In this document: one piece after another, positions 49,904-59,092 of the stretch
Numbering within the stretch: the first letter of the stretch is position 1
Layout of the letters: each line of letters opens with the position of its first letter
NCBI GenBank assembly: GCA_045544955.1
Contig: JAZPZY010000003.1
Span: 1-64,000, forward strand
From: SIG701 sp045544955
GTDB lineage: Bacteria > Bacillota > Clostridia > Oscillospirales > CAG-272
Direction: 5' to 3'
DNA: 64,000 nt
Translations under genes and position numbers: made by a program
Notes under the pieces: model-generated
Database searches by the model: none
What the model was told of the DNA's origin: nothing
The model's input: only the letters and a program-made list of their open reading frames with translations

Positions 49904-51022
49904 ATGAAAAAGGTAGTTGAGCTGAAAAACATTTCCAAATCGTTTGACGGAGAGGTGGTTCTGGACAATATCAGTCTGGATATTCACGACAATGAGTTTA
50001 TGACTCTGCTGGGTCCGTCCGGCTGCGGAAAGACCACCACGCTCCGCATCATCGGCGGCTTTGAATTCCCCGATGAAGGCGACGTGATCTTCATGGGAGA
50101 CCGGATCAACGACGTGCCCTCCCACAAACGGCACGTGAATACCGTTTTTCAGAAATACGCCCTGTTCCCCCATCTGAACGTATTTGAAAACGTGGCCTTC
50201 CCTCTCCGGGAGAGAAAGCTGCCCAAAAAGGAGATCAAGGAAAAAGTAGACAATATGCTCAAGATGGTCATGCTGTCCGGCTTTGCGGAGCGGCGTGTTA
50301 CCAGTCTCTCCGGCGGTCAGCAGCAGCGCGTTGCCATCGCCCGGGCCCTTGTGAACGAGCCGAAGGTTCTGCTCCTTGACGAGCCGCTGGGGGCCCTGGA
50401 TCTGAAGCTCCGAAAGGATATGCAGCAGGAGCTGAAGAAGATCCAGAAAAACACCGGTATCACCTTCATCTTCGTTACCCACGATCAGGAAGAGGCTCTC
50501 AGTATGTCCGACACCATCGTGGTCATGAGCGAGGGTAAGATCCAGCAGATCGGAAGTCCTACCGATATTTACAACGAGCCGGTAAACGCATTCGTTGCCG
50601 ACTTTATCGGCGAGAGCAACATCATCGACGGCGTGATGCTGGAGGATTACCGGGTACGCTTCGGCGGACACGTATTCCAGTGTCTGGACACGGGCTTCTC
50701 GAAAAACGAGCCGGTGGACGTGGTCATCCGGCCGGAGGACGTAGATATCGTTCCGCCGGAAAAGGGCATGCTCTGCGGAACGGTCACCTCAGTGACGTTC
50801 ATGGGCGTTCACAACGAAGCCATCGTGGACATCGGCGGCTTCAAGTGGATGATCCAGACCACCGATCCCGTAGAGGAGAACGCATACATCGGCATTACAC
50901 TGGAGCCGGACGCTATTCATATTATGAAGAAATCCAAATACTCCGGCATGTTCGGTGACTACTCCTCCTACTCCAACGAGCTGGACGAACTCTCCAATCC
51001 GGGAGGTGCTGACGAAGAATGA
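49904..51022 (+). CDS. potA: Spermidine/putrescine ABC importer ATPase
   Basis: A 372-residue ATPase that powers polyamine uptake. Walker A GPSGCGKTT (about 36-44), signature SLSGGQQQRVAIARAL (about 132-147), Walker B VLLLDEPLGALDLKLR and the H-loop VTHDQEEALSMSDT are present. A C-terminal TOBE-like regulatory domain (about 235-372) follows, including GESNIIDGVMLEDYRVRFGG. AGGAAAAG lies about 7 bases before ATG 49904. First gene of potABCD, overlapping potB by 4 bases; controlled by the leader described upstream. Confidence 0.96.
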   Translation: MKKVVELKNISKSFDGEVVLDNISLDIHDNEFMTLLGPSGCGKTTTLRIIGGFEFPDEGDVIFMGDRINDVPSHKRHVNTVFQKYALFPHLNVFENVAFPLRERKLPKKEIKEKVDNMLKMVMLSGFAERRVTSLSGGQQQRVAIARALVNEPKVLLLDEPLGALDLKLRKDMQQELKKIQKNTGITFIFVTHDQEEALSMSDTIVVMSEGKIQQIGSPTDIYNEPVNAFVADFIGESNIIDGVMLEDYRVRFGGHVFQCLDTGFSKNEPVDVVIRPEDVDIVPPEKGMLCGTVTSVTFMGVHNEAIVDIGGFKWMIQTTDPVEENAYIGITLEPDAIHIMKKSKYSGMFGDYSSYSNELDELSNPGGADEE

Positions 51023-51906
51023 AACGCACCTCTCCGAAAACAGCACCCTCTGCCTACCGCTCGGCACTGGCTCCCTATTCTCTCTGGTCCGTGCTGTTCG
51101 TAGTGATTCCGCTTGTGTTCATTGCGTTCTACGCGTTCACGGATGATGATTTCTCCTTCACCACGGAACACATCACCCGCTTCTTCACCGCCACCAGCAA
51201 TGTGATCGAGGATGACGGTTCCACGAAAGAAGTGCGCACGTATCTCCTCATTTTCATGCGTTCGCTGAAGCTGGCCGTGATCTCCACCGCCGTCTGCCTG
51301 CTGATTGGCTATCCCATCGCCTACATTATGGCACGTGCCAAGGAAAAGACGCAGAAGACCATGGTCACGCTGATCATGATCCCCATGTGGATGAACTTTC
51401 TGATCCGCACCTACGCCTGGATGACCCTTCTCCAGGACACCGGTATTATCAACACCCTGCTTGCCGGGATCGGTCTTGGGCCGCTCCACATCATCGGCAC
51501 GGAGACCGCCGTCATTCTGGGTATGGTGTACGATTACTTCCCCTACATGGTTCTGCCGATCTACTCCATCCTTGCCAAGCTGGACGGACGGCTTTTGGAA
51601 GCGGCACGGGATCTGGGCTGCGGCAGTTTTGCCGTGATGCGGCGGGTGGTATTCCCCCTCAGTCTGCCCGGCGTGATCTCCGGCATCACCATGGTGCTGA
51701 TCCCCTCCATCAGCACGTTCTACATCTCGCAAAAGCTGGGTAACGGCAAGTTCTTCCTCATCGGTGACGCCATCGAGGGCCAGTACATTGCCAACAATCT
51801 GCATTTCGCGGCAGCCATTGCCTTTATCCTCATGATCATTCTTCTGACGGTGATGGCCGTGGTAAAATACGTGACCGCCCGCTACGTATACGGAGGTGAG
51901 CAGTAA
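51019..51906 (+). CDS. potB: Spermidine/putrescine ABC importer permease
   Basis: A 295-residue inner-membrane permease with about six helices, the first at about 20-42 (LWSVLFVVIPLVFIAFYAF). A loop of about 25 residues (EHITRFFTATSNVIEDDGST) lies outside the first helix. EAARDLGCGSFAVMRRVVFP (about 193-212) is the EAA loop that contacts PotA. It overlaps potA by 4 bases and potC's ribosome binding region lies in its end. Confidence 0.95.
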   Translation: MKRTSPKTAPSAYRSALAPYSLWSVLFVVIPLVFIAFYAFTDDDFSFTTEHITRFFTATSNVIEDDGSTKEVRTYLLIFMRSLKLAVISTAVCLLIGYPIAYIMARAKEKTQKTMVTLIMIPMWMNFLIRTYAWMTLLQDTGIINTLLAGIGLGPLHIIGTETAVILGMVYDYFPYMVLPIYSILAKLDGRLLEAARDLGCGSFAVMRRVVFPLSLPGVISGITMVLIPSISTFYISQKLGNGKFFLIGDAIEGQYIANNLHFAAAIAFILMIILLTVMAVVKYVTARYVYGGEQ

Positions 51907-51907
51907 G

Positions 51908-52744
51908 ATGAAACTTTCTTCGAAAATCTACAGTTTTATCGTTTTCGCCTTTCTGTTCGCTCCCATTGCGGTGCTCCTCGTATTCTCCTTTAACGAGGCG
52001 AAGAGCCTTTCTGTATTTTCCGAATTTTCGCTGAAATGGTACCGGGAGCTGTTCCGGGACCGCAACACCCTGGAATCAGTGAAAAACACCCTGATTCTGG
52101 CGGCATCCGCCACTGCCATTTCCACGGTGATGGGCACGCTGGCCGCCGTAGGCATCAACAAGCTCCGCTCCCGCTGGTACCGGACCGCCATGAACACGGT
52201 GACGGATATTCCCATGACCAACCCGGACATCATCACCGGTATTTCCCTGATGCTGATGTTCGTATTTGTGGGCCGTCTCTTCGGTGCGGCGACCAGCCTC
52301 AATTTCGTTACCATGCTGATCGCCCACGTGACGTTCTGCACGCCCTACGCGATTCTGCAGGTACTCCCCAAACTCCAGCAGATGGACAAATCCCTGCCGG
52401 AGGCGGCTATGGATCTGGGCTGCACGCCTTTCCGTGCCTTTCTAAAGGTGGAACTGCCGGAGATCCTGCCCGGCATCATTACCGGTGCCATCATGGCGTT
52501 CACCCTGTCGCTGGACGATTTCGTAATCAGTTACTTCACCTCGGGCACCGGATTTGAAACGCTGCCCATCCGAATCTACGCTATGACGAAGAAAACGGTT
52601 ACGCCGAAAATGTACGCACTGGCCACCATCATCTTCTTCGTCACCCTGTCCCTTCTGCTCATCAGCAATATCGTGGACACGGACGACCGCCGCAAACTCA
52701 AAGAACAAAAACACAACAAATCCACAAAGGAGAAACAGAAATGA
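51908..52744 (+). CDS. potC: Spermidine/putrescine ABC importer permease
   Basis: A 278-residue permease, the partner of PotB. ATG 51908 is preferred: GGAGGTGA lies about 9 bases upstream, whereas a GTG at 51896 overlaps that site. Six helices are visible, starting with IYSFIVFAFLFAPIAVLLVF. EAAMDLGCTPFRAFLKVELP (about 163-182) is the EAA loop, and FTLSLDDFVISYFTSGTGFE is typical of PotC. It overlaps potD by 4 bases. Confidence 0.95.
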   Translation: MKLSSKIYSFIVFAFLFAPIAVLLVFSFNEAKSLSVFSEFSLKWYRELFRDRNTLESVKNTLILAASATAISTVMGTLAAVGINKLRSRWYRTAMNTVTDIPMTNPDIITGISLMLMFVFVGRLFGAATSLNFVTMLIAHVTFCTPYAILQVLPKLQQMDKSLPEAAMDLGCTPFRAFLKVELPEILPGIITGAIMAFTLSLDDFVISYFTSGTGFETLPIRIYAMTKKTVTPKMYALATIIFFVTLSLLLISNIVDTDDRRKLKEQKHNKSTKEKQK

Positions 52745-53844
52745 AAAAACGGATTCTTCTTTTTGCAGCCCTTCTGCTGTCTGCCGTTTTCCTCACCGCC
52801 TGCGGCGGTGATTCCCTCACGCTGAACGTATACAACTGGGGTGAATACATCTCCGACGGCAGCGAGGGCACCTTTGACACCGTACGGGAATTTGAAAAAT
52901 GGTATAAGGAAACCTACGGACAGAAGGTGCGTGTCAACTACACCACCTTCACCTCCAACGAGGATATGTACAACAAGATCTCCAGCGGTGCGGTAAGCTA
53001 CGACGTGATCATCCCCTCCGATTACATGATCGCCCGGATGGCGTCGGAGGATCTGCTTCTCCCCCTTAATTTCGACAACATTCCCAATTATCAGAACATT
53101 GACGATACGTTCAAGGGTCTTTACTACGACCCCCAGAATCAGTACTCTGTTCCCTACGCCTACGGCATCGTGGGTATCATTTACGACGCCAACGTGGTAG
53201 ACGAAAAGGACACCGGCAGTTGGGATCTGATGTGGAACGAAAAGTACAAGGGTAAGATTTTGCAGTTCAACAACTCAAGAGACGCCTTCGGCACGGCCAT
53301 GTATAAGCTGGGGCTGGACGTAAACGTCACCGATAAAAAGGTATGGGATCAGGCCTATGACGAGCTCTTGGCACAGCGTCCGCTGGTATACAGCTACGTA
53401 ATGGATGAAATCTACAATATGATGGAATCCGGCGAAGCCGCCATCGGTGCTTACTACGCCGGCGACTACTTCACCATGCGGGACGCACAGGCAGAGCACG
53501 TGGACCTCCGCTTCTACTATCCCGAGCCCACCAATCTGTACGTGGATGCCATGTGTATTCCCACCTGTGCACAGAACAAGGAGCTGGCCGAGATCTTCAT
53601 CAACTACATGCTTTCGGAAGAACCTGCCGTTGCCAATGCGGAATACACCTACTACGCTTCTCCCAACCGCATCGTATATACGAACGAAACGTATATTGAG
53701 GATATGGGTGAGGAAACCATGGCGGTGCTCTATCCCGAGCTTGGCGATTTCGCTGAGAAATACAACACGAGAGCGTACCGCAATCTGGACAAGGAAACCC
53801 TGCGGTATCTGAATACGCTTTGGGAAAACGTAAAGATCAACTGA
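52741..53844 (+). CDS. potD: Polyamine-binding lipoprotein
   Basis: A 367-residue substrate-binding lipoprotein with lipobox LTAC (C21), anchored outside the membrane. LNVYNWGEYISDG at the mature N-terminus is the hallmark of PotD/PotF proteins, and the conserved Trp/Tyr/Asp residues of the polyamine site recur in SYDVIIPSDYMIARMA, VPYAYGIVGIIYDANVV and AAIGAYYAGDYFTMRD. Whether it prefers spermidine or putrescine cannot be read reliably. Last gene of potABCD, ended by a strong hairpin. Confidence 0.95.
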   Translation: MKKRILLFAALLLSAVFLTACGGDSLTLNVYNWGEYISDGSEGTFDTVREFEKWYKETYGQKVRVNYTTFTSNEDMYNKISSGAVSYDVIIPSDYMIARMASEDLLLPLNFDNIPNYQNIDDTFKGLYYDPQNQYSVPYAYGIVGIIYDANVVDEKDTGSWDLMWNEKYKGKILQFNNSRDAFGTAMYKLGLDVNVTDKKVWDQAYDELLAQRPLVYSYVMDEIYNMMESGEAAIGAYYAGDYFTMRDAQAEHVDLRFYYPEPTNLYVDAMCIPTCAQNKELAEIFINYMLSEEPAVANAEYTYYASPNRIVYTNETYIEDMGEETMAVLYPELGDFAEKYNTRAYRNLDKETLRYLNTLWENVKIN

Positions 53845-53852
53845 TTTTCTTT

Positions 53853-53886
53853 GAGGAGCCGATGCCGGCCAAGGCATCGGCTCCTC
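53853..53886 (+). terminator. Intrinsic terminator of the pot operon
   Basis: A perfect 14-base stem (53853-53866 with 53873-53886) around GGCCAA, followed by GCTTTCCTTCTT. Confidence 0.85.
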
Positions 53887-53919
53887 GCTTTCCTTCTTCC
53901 CGAAAGTTAGGAGAGAAGA

Positions 53920-53949
53920 TTGACAACCGAGGGGCAAAGGCGGTATAAT
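53920..53949 (+). promoter_or_regulatory. Promoter of the nagA-like gene
   Basis: TTGACA (53920-53925), an 18-base spacer, TATAAT (53944-53949), 30 bases before ATG 53979. AAGGAGA is the ribosome binding site. Confidence 0.85.
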
Positions 53950-53978
53950 AAGATATAAATCTGCAAGGAGAACGAGAT

Positions 53979-55121
53979 ATGATAGCTATCATCAACGCAG
54001 AACTGATCATGCGGGATCACTTTATCCCCGATGCCGTTCTGTTTATCGAAAACGGAAAGATCGCCGGCTACGGCGAAATGCGCAAGACCGAAATTCCCGA
54101 AGGTTGCGAGATCATCGACGCCGAGGGTGAATACGTGGGCCCCGGGCTTGTGGATATTCACTCCCACACGGGCGGCGAGTTTCAGGCGTGGCAGGAGCCG
54201 GCAAAAGCGGCACAGTTCCATCTGGACCACGGCACCACCACGTTTCTGATCGCCACCTATCCCCGGCAGAAAAAAGAGCAGTATATCGAAACGGGCAAAA
54301 ACGTACGGGCAGCCATGGCAACACCGGAAGGAAAAAGCATCGGCGGTATCTATTTCGAAGGTCCGTATATTAACCCGAAATACGGCTCCAACCGCAAGCT
54401 GTACCCCTGGGACAAGCCCATCGTCCCCGAGGACTACGAGCCGATCATCGAAGCAGGTATGGGACTTGTAAAGGTGTGGGGACTTGCCCCCGAACGCCCG
54501 GATATTCTTCCCTTTGTAAAAGCAGTAAAGGCGGCCATGCCCGAGGTTCGCCTGGCGGTCACCCACAGTGAAGCCACGCCCCAGCAGATCGAGGCACTTA
54601 TGCCCTACGGCCTTTCCGTAGGCACGCACCACACCAACGCCACAGGCACCATCATCAACTACCCCGAATGCCGCGGTGTGTGCGTAGATGAAGCGGTCAA
54701 CTTCAACGATGGCATCTACGCCGAGCTGATCTCTGACAGCCGGGGCATCCACGTAGATCCGTATATGCAGCGTCTGGTACGGAAGATCAAGGGCGATGCA
54801 AAGATCATTCTGATCTCCGACCGCACCTACGGCGACGCTCCGAAACCCGCCGGCTACGAAGACGTATTTGACATCAACTTCGACCGGGATGCCGAAATCG
54901 CCGGATCCAAGCTGACGCTGGAGATCGCCTGCCGCAACTATATGAAGCACACCGGTGCTTCCATGGTGGACGCGTTCCGCGTGGCCTCTTATAACCCTGC
55001 CCGGGTGGCCGGCTTCACCGACCGGGGTGAGATCGCCGTGGGACTGCGTGCCGATCTTATCATCGTGGATCGGAAAATGAACGTAAAGAAGGTTATTCTG
55101 GACGGCGACGTGGTCCGGTAA
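53979..55121 (+). CDS. nagA: N-acetylglucosamine-6-phosphate deacetylase-like enzyme
   Basis: A 380-residue amidohydrolase, likely to deacetylate GlcNAc-6-phosphate from imported or recycled amino sugars. GPGLVDIHSHTGGEF (about 52-66) holds the HxH-type metal motif, GGIYFEGPYINPKYGS is the NagA metal/substrate segment, AVTHSEATPQQI and VGTHHTNATGT carry later His ligands, and VASYNPARVAGFTDRGEIAV is the C-terminal signature. It stands alone; the usual nagB (glucosamine-6-phosphate deaminase) is not adjacent, so the substrate is less certain than the fold. Confidence 0.87.
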   Translation: MIAIINAELIMRDHFIPDAVLFIENGKIAGYGEMRKTEIPEGCEIIDAEGEYVGPGLVDIHSHTGGEFQAWQEPAKAAQFHLDHGTTTFLIATYPRQKKEQYIETGKNVRAAMATPEGKSIGGIYFEGPYINPKYGSNRKLYPWDKPIVPEDYEPIIEAGMGLVKVWGLAPERPDILPFVKAVKAAMPEVRLAVTHSEATPQQIEALMPYGLSVGTHHTNATGTIINYPECRGVCVDEAVNFNDGIYAELISDSRGIHVDPYMQRLVRKIKGDAKIILISDRTYGDAPKPAGYEDVFDINFDRDAEIAGSKLTLEIACRNYMKHTGASMVDAFRVASYNPARVAGFTDRGEIAVGLRADLIIVDRKMNVKKVILDGDVVR

Positions 55122-55134
55122 ATCCGTGACTGTA

Positions 55135-55174
55135 AAAAGCACCTGCTGCACGCCAAAGTGCGGCGGGTGCTTTT
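55135..55174 (+). terminator. Intrinsic terminator after nagA-like gene
   Basis: AAAAGCACC (55135-55143) pairs with GGTGCTTTT (55166-55174), with an inner GCAC/GTGC stem. Confidence 0.8.
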
Positions 55175-55208
55175 CTGTATTTTTATCGACTTTTTTCCCA
55201 AGGATATA

Positions 55209-55237
55209 TTTACAAGTTCTATGCGTTATGGTATAAT
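55209..55237 (+). promoter_or_regulatory. Promoter of the O-acylation locus
   Basis: TTTACA (55209-55214), 17-base spacer, TATAAT (55232-55237). The leader to ATG 55296 is about 50 bases. No terminator interrupts the next four genes. Confidence 0.8.
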
Positions 55238-55295
55238 GTAACTAATTTGAAAAAATTTTATTTTTTTGTAAAAACCAATCACAAGGAGAATGGAC

Positions 55296-57356
55296 ATGAA
55301 GCGATTTTTCACTCTATGTGCGGTTTGCCTTCTGCTCTCCGGTGCGCTTTTGCTTTCCGGCTGTGCCGAAACGCAGCCCGCAGATACGGACTACACCGTG
55401 CGTGTTCTGCTGCCCGACAGCGATGAATACGATTTTCATGGCTCTCAGATCGTGGAGAACGGCGTGGGAGTCGGCGAGATTTCCGATCAAAAATATCAGG
55501 ACGTACGTCCGGGGCAATCCGTTCGGTTTGCCATTACGGCCGCCGACGGTCTGCGCATCATCAGCAAAACGGACGGCATCTTTTATGAGGACGGATTCCT
55601 TACCGTAGAGAACGTACGCGTCCCCACCACCCTTTCCGTAGAATTAGAGGAGATTCCCTCTTACACCTATACGCTGGAAATCAACGACAGCCACTGCACG
55701 GTATCCTCCTCTCTGGAATCCGGGAAATCGGCACGGGAGGGAACGTCCGTCACCGTGAAGGCGAATCTGAAAGAAAAGCAGGCGTTCCTGGGCTTTTCCA
55801 AGGGGAATTATCTGCAGCAGGGCGGCGAGCTTCTGACGGAGGATGAAACGTACACCTTCCCCCTTATGGCAAACACCACCGTATACGCCAATTTCTCCGA
55901 CTGGTCCCTCTGGCGGCTGAATTATCACGCTAACGGCGGCAAAACCGCCGACGGAAACGGCGACGTGCTGTTTGACGGCTATTCCGAATCCTTCTACTAC
56001 TGCCCCAACACCCGTCCGGACAAGGGATTTTTCATCCGTGACGGCTACATACTGACCGGCTACAACACGAAAGCGGACGGAACCGGCACCCACTACGGTC
56101 TCGGCTGGAACGTGATCATGCCGGAAAGCGGCATTGTGGATCTGTACTGCCAGTGGGCAAAGACGGCAGACGCCAGTGAGTTTGAATACGAAAGCTCCGA
56201 TAAAGCCGTCACGCTCACGGGATACAAGGGCGAAGCGGACTATCTGGTAATTCCCGAGACCATCGACGGAAAACCGGTTACAACTCTTTCGTCAAAGGCA
56301 TTCCATAACGAATCCTTCAGCGAGGTATATATCCCCCGCACGGTAAAGGAAGTGGATCACAAGGCGTTCAGCGAATGTGCTTCTCTGCAGAAGGTATATT
56401 TCTCCGACAGCGTAAAAGTCTGTTACGACGACAGCTTTTACAAGTGTGATTCCTTCAAAACGCTGGTGCCGCAGGCTACCGAATACCCCCACAGCGACAG
56501 TGACATCAACTTTACCTACCAGGTAAACTACGAGCGTCTTATCACCCGTACGAATGATATCATGCTGATCGTCTCCGGTTCCTGCAACGTATACGGGCTG
56601 AACGCCAAAGACGTGGAGGACGCCCTCCAAAACGAGTGGGATATCATCACCTACGCTACCATCGCTTCCACCCCTGCCACCATGTACGCTGAGATCGGTC
56701 TGCACTACATGGACGAGGATGACGTACTCATCTTTACCCCGGAGGCATCGCCCTACGGCCATCAGTGGGGTACCAACTACTGGGAATACTACGTATGGCA
56801 AATATTCGAGGGTGCCTACGACGCCATTCCCCTTGTGGATATTTCCAACTACACGAAGGTCTTCTCTTCCTTTGCTTCCTACAATCAGACCCGCGGAAAG
56901 ACGAGAGAAAAAACCTACGAGCACCGCTCGGAACACATCAACGAATACGGTGAATACGCGACCTTCCGCCCGGCCATCAATCCCGGCTCTCCCTGGGTCA
57001 AGTGGAATATGGACGTATTCTTCACGGAAGAAAACGTAAAGAACTACAACCGCATGCTGGCGGCTGCCAAGGAAAAAGGCCTTGTTCCCATGATCGGCTG
57101 GCTGGCCAGCGTAAGCGATAAAGCCCTCGTTCCGGACGCACGGAACCGGGATAATCAGATCACCTACATGAACCGGGCCGCCGAGCTGTACGACGCCTAT
57201 TTCTTCGGTGACATCAAGGACTACATTTATCAGCGTGAACACGTACACGATCAGGCCATGCATCTGAATACCGCAGGTGCGGCCGTCCGTACCGAACAGG
57301 TCATCAAGGACGTAAAAGCGGCACTGATCGATCTGGGACTTTACAAGGAGGACTGA
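55296..57356 (+). CDS. Lipoprotein with InlB/BspA repeats and SGNH-like domain
   Basis: A 686-residue lipoprotein (lipobox LSGC, C23; ATG 55296 chosen, with AAGGAG about 7 bases upstream). After a beta region, residues about 208-285 are an InlB-type beta repeat (LNYHANGGKTADGNGD, DGYILTGYNTKADGTGTHYG). About 295-395 are BspA-type leucine-rich repeats (YLVIPETIDGKPVTTLSSKA, CASLQKVYFSDS). The C-terminal part resembles an SGNH hydrolase: S429 in IVSGSCNVYGL as candidate nucleophile and D652/H656 in DQAMHLNTAG as the Asp/His pair. Together with the MBOAT gene downstream it probably modifies a surface polysaccharide with acyl groups. Confidence 0.8.
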   Translation: MKRFFTLCAVCLLLSGALLLSGCAETQPADTDYTVRVLLPDSDEYDFHGSQIVENGVGVGEISDQKYQDVRPGQSVRFAITAADGLRIISKTDGIFYEDGFLTVENVRVPTTLSVELEEIPSYTYTLEINDSHCTVSSSLESGKSAREGTSVTVKANLKEKQAFLGFSKGNYLQQGGELLTEDETYTFPLMANTTVYANFSDWSLWRLNYHANGGKTADGNGDVLFDGYSESFYYCPNTRPDKGFFIRDGYILTGYNTKADGTGTHYGLGWNVIMPESGIVDLYCQWAKTADASEFEYESSDKAVTLTGYKGEADYLVIPETIDGKPVTTLSSKAFHNESFSEVYIPRTVKEVDHKAFSECASLQKVYFSDSVKVCYDDSFYKCDSFKTLVPQATEYPHSDSDINFTYQVNYERLITRTNDIMLIVSGSCNVYGLNAKDVEDALQNEWDIITYATIASTPATMYAEIGLHYMDEDDVLIFTPEASPYGHQWGTNYWEYYVWQIFEGAYDAIPLVDISNYTKVFSSFASYNQTRGKTREKTYEHRSEHINEYGEYATFRPAINPGSPWVKWNMDVFFTEENVKNYNRMLAAAKEKGLVPMIGWLASVSDKALVPDARNRDNQITYMNRAAELYDAYFFGDIKDYIYQREHVHDQAMHLNTAGAAVRTEQVIKDVKAALIDLGLYKED

Positions 57357-57607
57357 TGATGGAAATACTGACACAGCATCTGATTCTGCTGATCTCAGCG
57401 GCAGTTCTTGCGGCCGTTTGTGCGATCCTCGCCTGCCGCACACGCTTTTCACTCTGGTTCTCTCTCCTTGAGGGAGCCGTCACCCTGTTCGTCTTCTGCT
57501 TTCTTATGCGGGAAGGGGCGTCCATGGAAGAAATTCTGCTGGCTCTCCTCGTTCTGCTGACGCCCAGCCTTTTATTCAAAGCAAAAAAAGGGAGGGATGA
57601 AGAATGA
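57356..57607 (+). CDS. Small two-helix membrane protein
   Basis: An 83-residue protein with two hydrophobic helices (about 6-28, HLILLISAAVLAAVCAILAC; and about 32-51, FSLWFSLLEGAVTLFVFCFL) and a polar basic tail ending KAKKGRDEE. AAGGAGG precedes ATG 57356; an ATG one codon later is possible. It lies between the SGNH-like lipoprotein and MBOAT genes, overlapping the latter by 4 bases, so it likely belongs to the same machine, perhaps as a small accessory subunit. No family recognised. Confidence 0.7.
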   Translation: MMEILTQHLILLISAAVLAAVCAILACRTRFSLWFSLLEGAVTLFVFCFLMREGASMEEILLALLVLLTPSLLFKAKKGRDEE

Positions 57608-59076
57608 ATTTTAACTCCATAGAATTTCTCGTATTCTTCCCGTTGGTCGTCCTTCTGTTCTTCGTTCTGCCCCAACGTTTCCGCTGGATCCTGCTTCTGG
57701 CCGCCAGCTACGCCTTCTACATGAGCTGGAATCCGGAGCTGATCGTTCTGATCCTGTTTACCACCCTCGTTTCCTATCTTGCCGCACTGGGTATTCGTCG
57801 GACGGAATCAAAGACGAAGAAGAAGCTTCTTTTGACGCTGACGCTGGTCACCTGTCTTGGCATCCTGTTCTTCTTCAAATACTTCAATTTCCTTGCCGAT
57901 TCGGTAACGGCGGCACTCCGCTTCTTCTCCTTCCCGGCAAACGATCTGACTCTGCAGCTGCTTTTGCCGGTAGGTATTTCCTTCTATACCTTCCAGACGC
58001 TGTCCTACGTAATCGACGTATACCGGGGCAGCATCGAGCCTGAGAAGCATTTCGGCTACTATGCGCTGTTCGTCTCCTTCTTCCCTCAGCTGGTCGCCGG
58101 CCCCATTGAGCGTCCCGGCAATCTGCTTCCTCAGCTGAAAGAAAAGCACACGCCCAACTTCGCCGATTTCTCCGCCGGATTTTCCAAAATGCTCATCGGC
58201 TTTTTCAAAAAAGTCGTAGTTGCCGACGGCATTGCAGTATACGTAAACGCAGTGTATAACGACGCCGCCGGTGCCACCGGCTTCGGCGTTCTCATCGCCA
58301 CGGTGCTGTTTGCTTTCCAGATCTACTGCGACTTCTCCGGCTACACCGATATTGCCATCGGTGCGGCGAGAGTGATGGGCATCCGCCTTATGCAGAACTT
58401 CAACCGCCCGTACATTGCCGAAAGCATACGGGATTTCTGGGCACGCTGGCACATTTCCCTCTCCAGCTGGTTCAAGGATTATCTCTACTTCCCACTGGGC
58501 GGCAGCCGGTGTGCACCCGCACGGCATCTCTTCAATCTGTTCTTCGTATTTCTGGTCAGCGGTCTGTGGCACGGTGCCGCATGGACGTTCGTCCTGTGGG
58601 GTGCCCTGCACGGTCTTTACCAGGTAGTGGGAACGGCAACGAAAAACATCCGCAGAAAATGGCTGCAGAAATGCCGTATTCCCGAGGATGCTCGGCTTTT
58701 GCGTCTCGGACGCCAGATCATCGTCTTTGTTCTCGTTTCCTTTGCCTGGATCTTCTTCCGTGCCAACAGCGTGGCCGATTTGAAAACGCTTCTCGGTGCT
58801 CTGTTTACCGATTGGTCTTTCACGCCGGCGTACTTCACCGGCACGCTGGAAGCCATGGGACTTACGCTGTCCGGTATTCTGACTGCCCTTTTCTCCCTCC
58901 TTCTGATGCGTCAGATGGATGCAAACGGGTTGTGTGACGGCCGGGAGGAAACGCTGTGCGGTGCTACGCCCCAATCGGCGTACCGCTGTGCCTGCCTGTT
59001 CTGGATCATCGCTATCGCCTGGCTTGCCGTTCTCGCCGGAGACGGCACCAGTGCATTCATCTACTTCCAATTCTGA
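57604..59076 (+). CDS. MBOAT-family O-acyltransferase (AlgI-like)
   Basis: A 490-residue membrane enzyme with about ten to eleven helices. It moves acyl groups from a cytoplasmic donor across the membrane for transfer to extracellular polysaccharide, as AlgI or PatA/DltB do. H283 in RDFWARWHISLS and H323 in SGLWHGAAWTFVLWG are the conserved His residues of the family. FFPQLVAGPIERPGNLLPQL is the typical AlgI loop. It overlaps the small protein gene by 4 bases and is followed after 16 bases by the SGNH-like partner. Confidence 0.94.
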   Translation: MNFNSIEFLVFFPLVVLLFFVLPQRFRWILLLAASYAFYMSWNPELIVLILFTTLVSYLAALGIRRTESKTKKKLLLTLTLVTCLGILFFFKYFNFLADSVTAALRFFSFPANDLTLQLLLPVGISFYTFQTLSYVIDVYRGSIEPEKHFGYYALFVSFFPQLVAGPIERPGNLLPQLKEKHTPNFADFSAGFSKMLIGFFKKVVVADGIAVYVNAVYNDAAGATGFGVLIATVLFAFQIYCDFSGYTDIAIGAARVMGIRLMQNFNRPYIAESIRDFWARWHISLSSWFKDYLYFPLGGSRCAPARHLFNLFFVFLVSGLWHGAAWTFVLWGALHGLYQVVGTATKNIRRKWLQKCRIPEDARLLRLGRQIIVFVLVSFAWIFFRANSVADLKTLLGALFTDWSFTPAYFTGTLEAMGLTLSGILTALFSLLLMRQMDANGLCDGREETLCGATPQSAYRCACLFWIIAIAWLAVLAGDGTSAFIYFQF

Positions 59077-59092
59077 GAAAGGAGCGTAAGAC

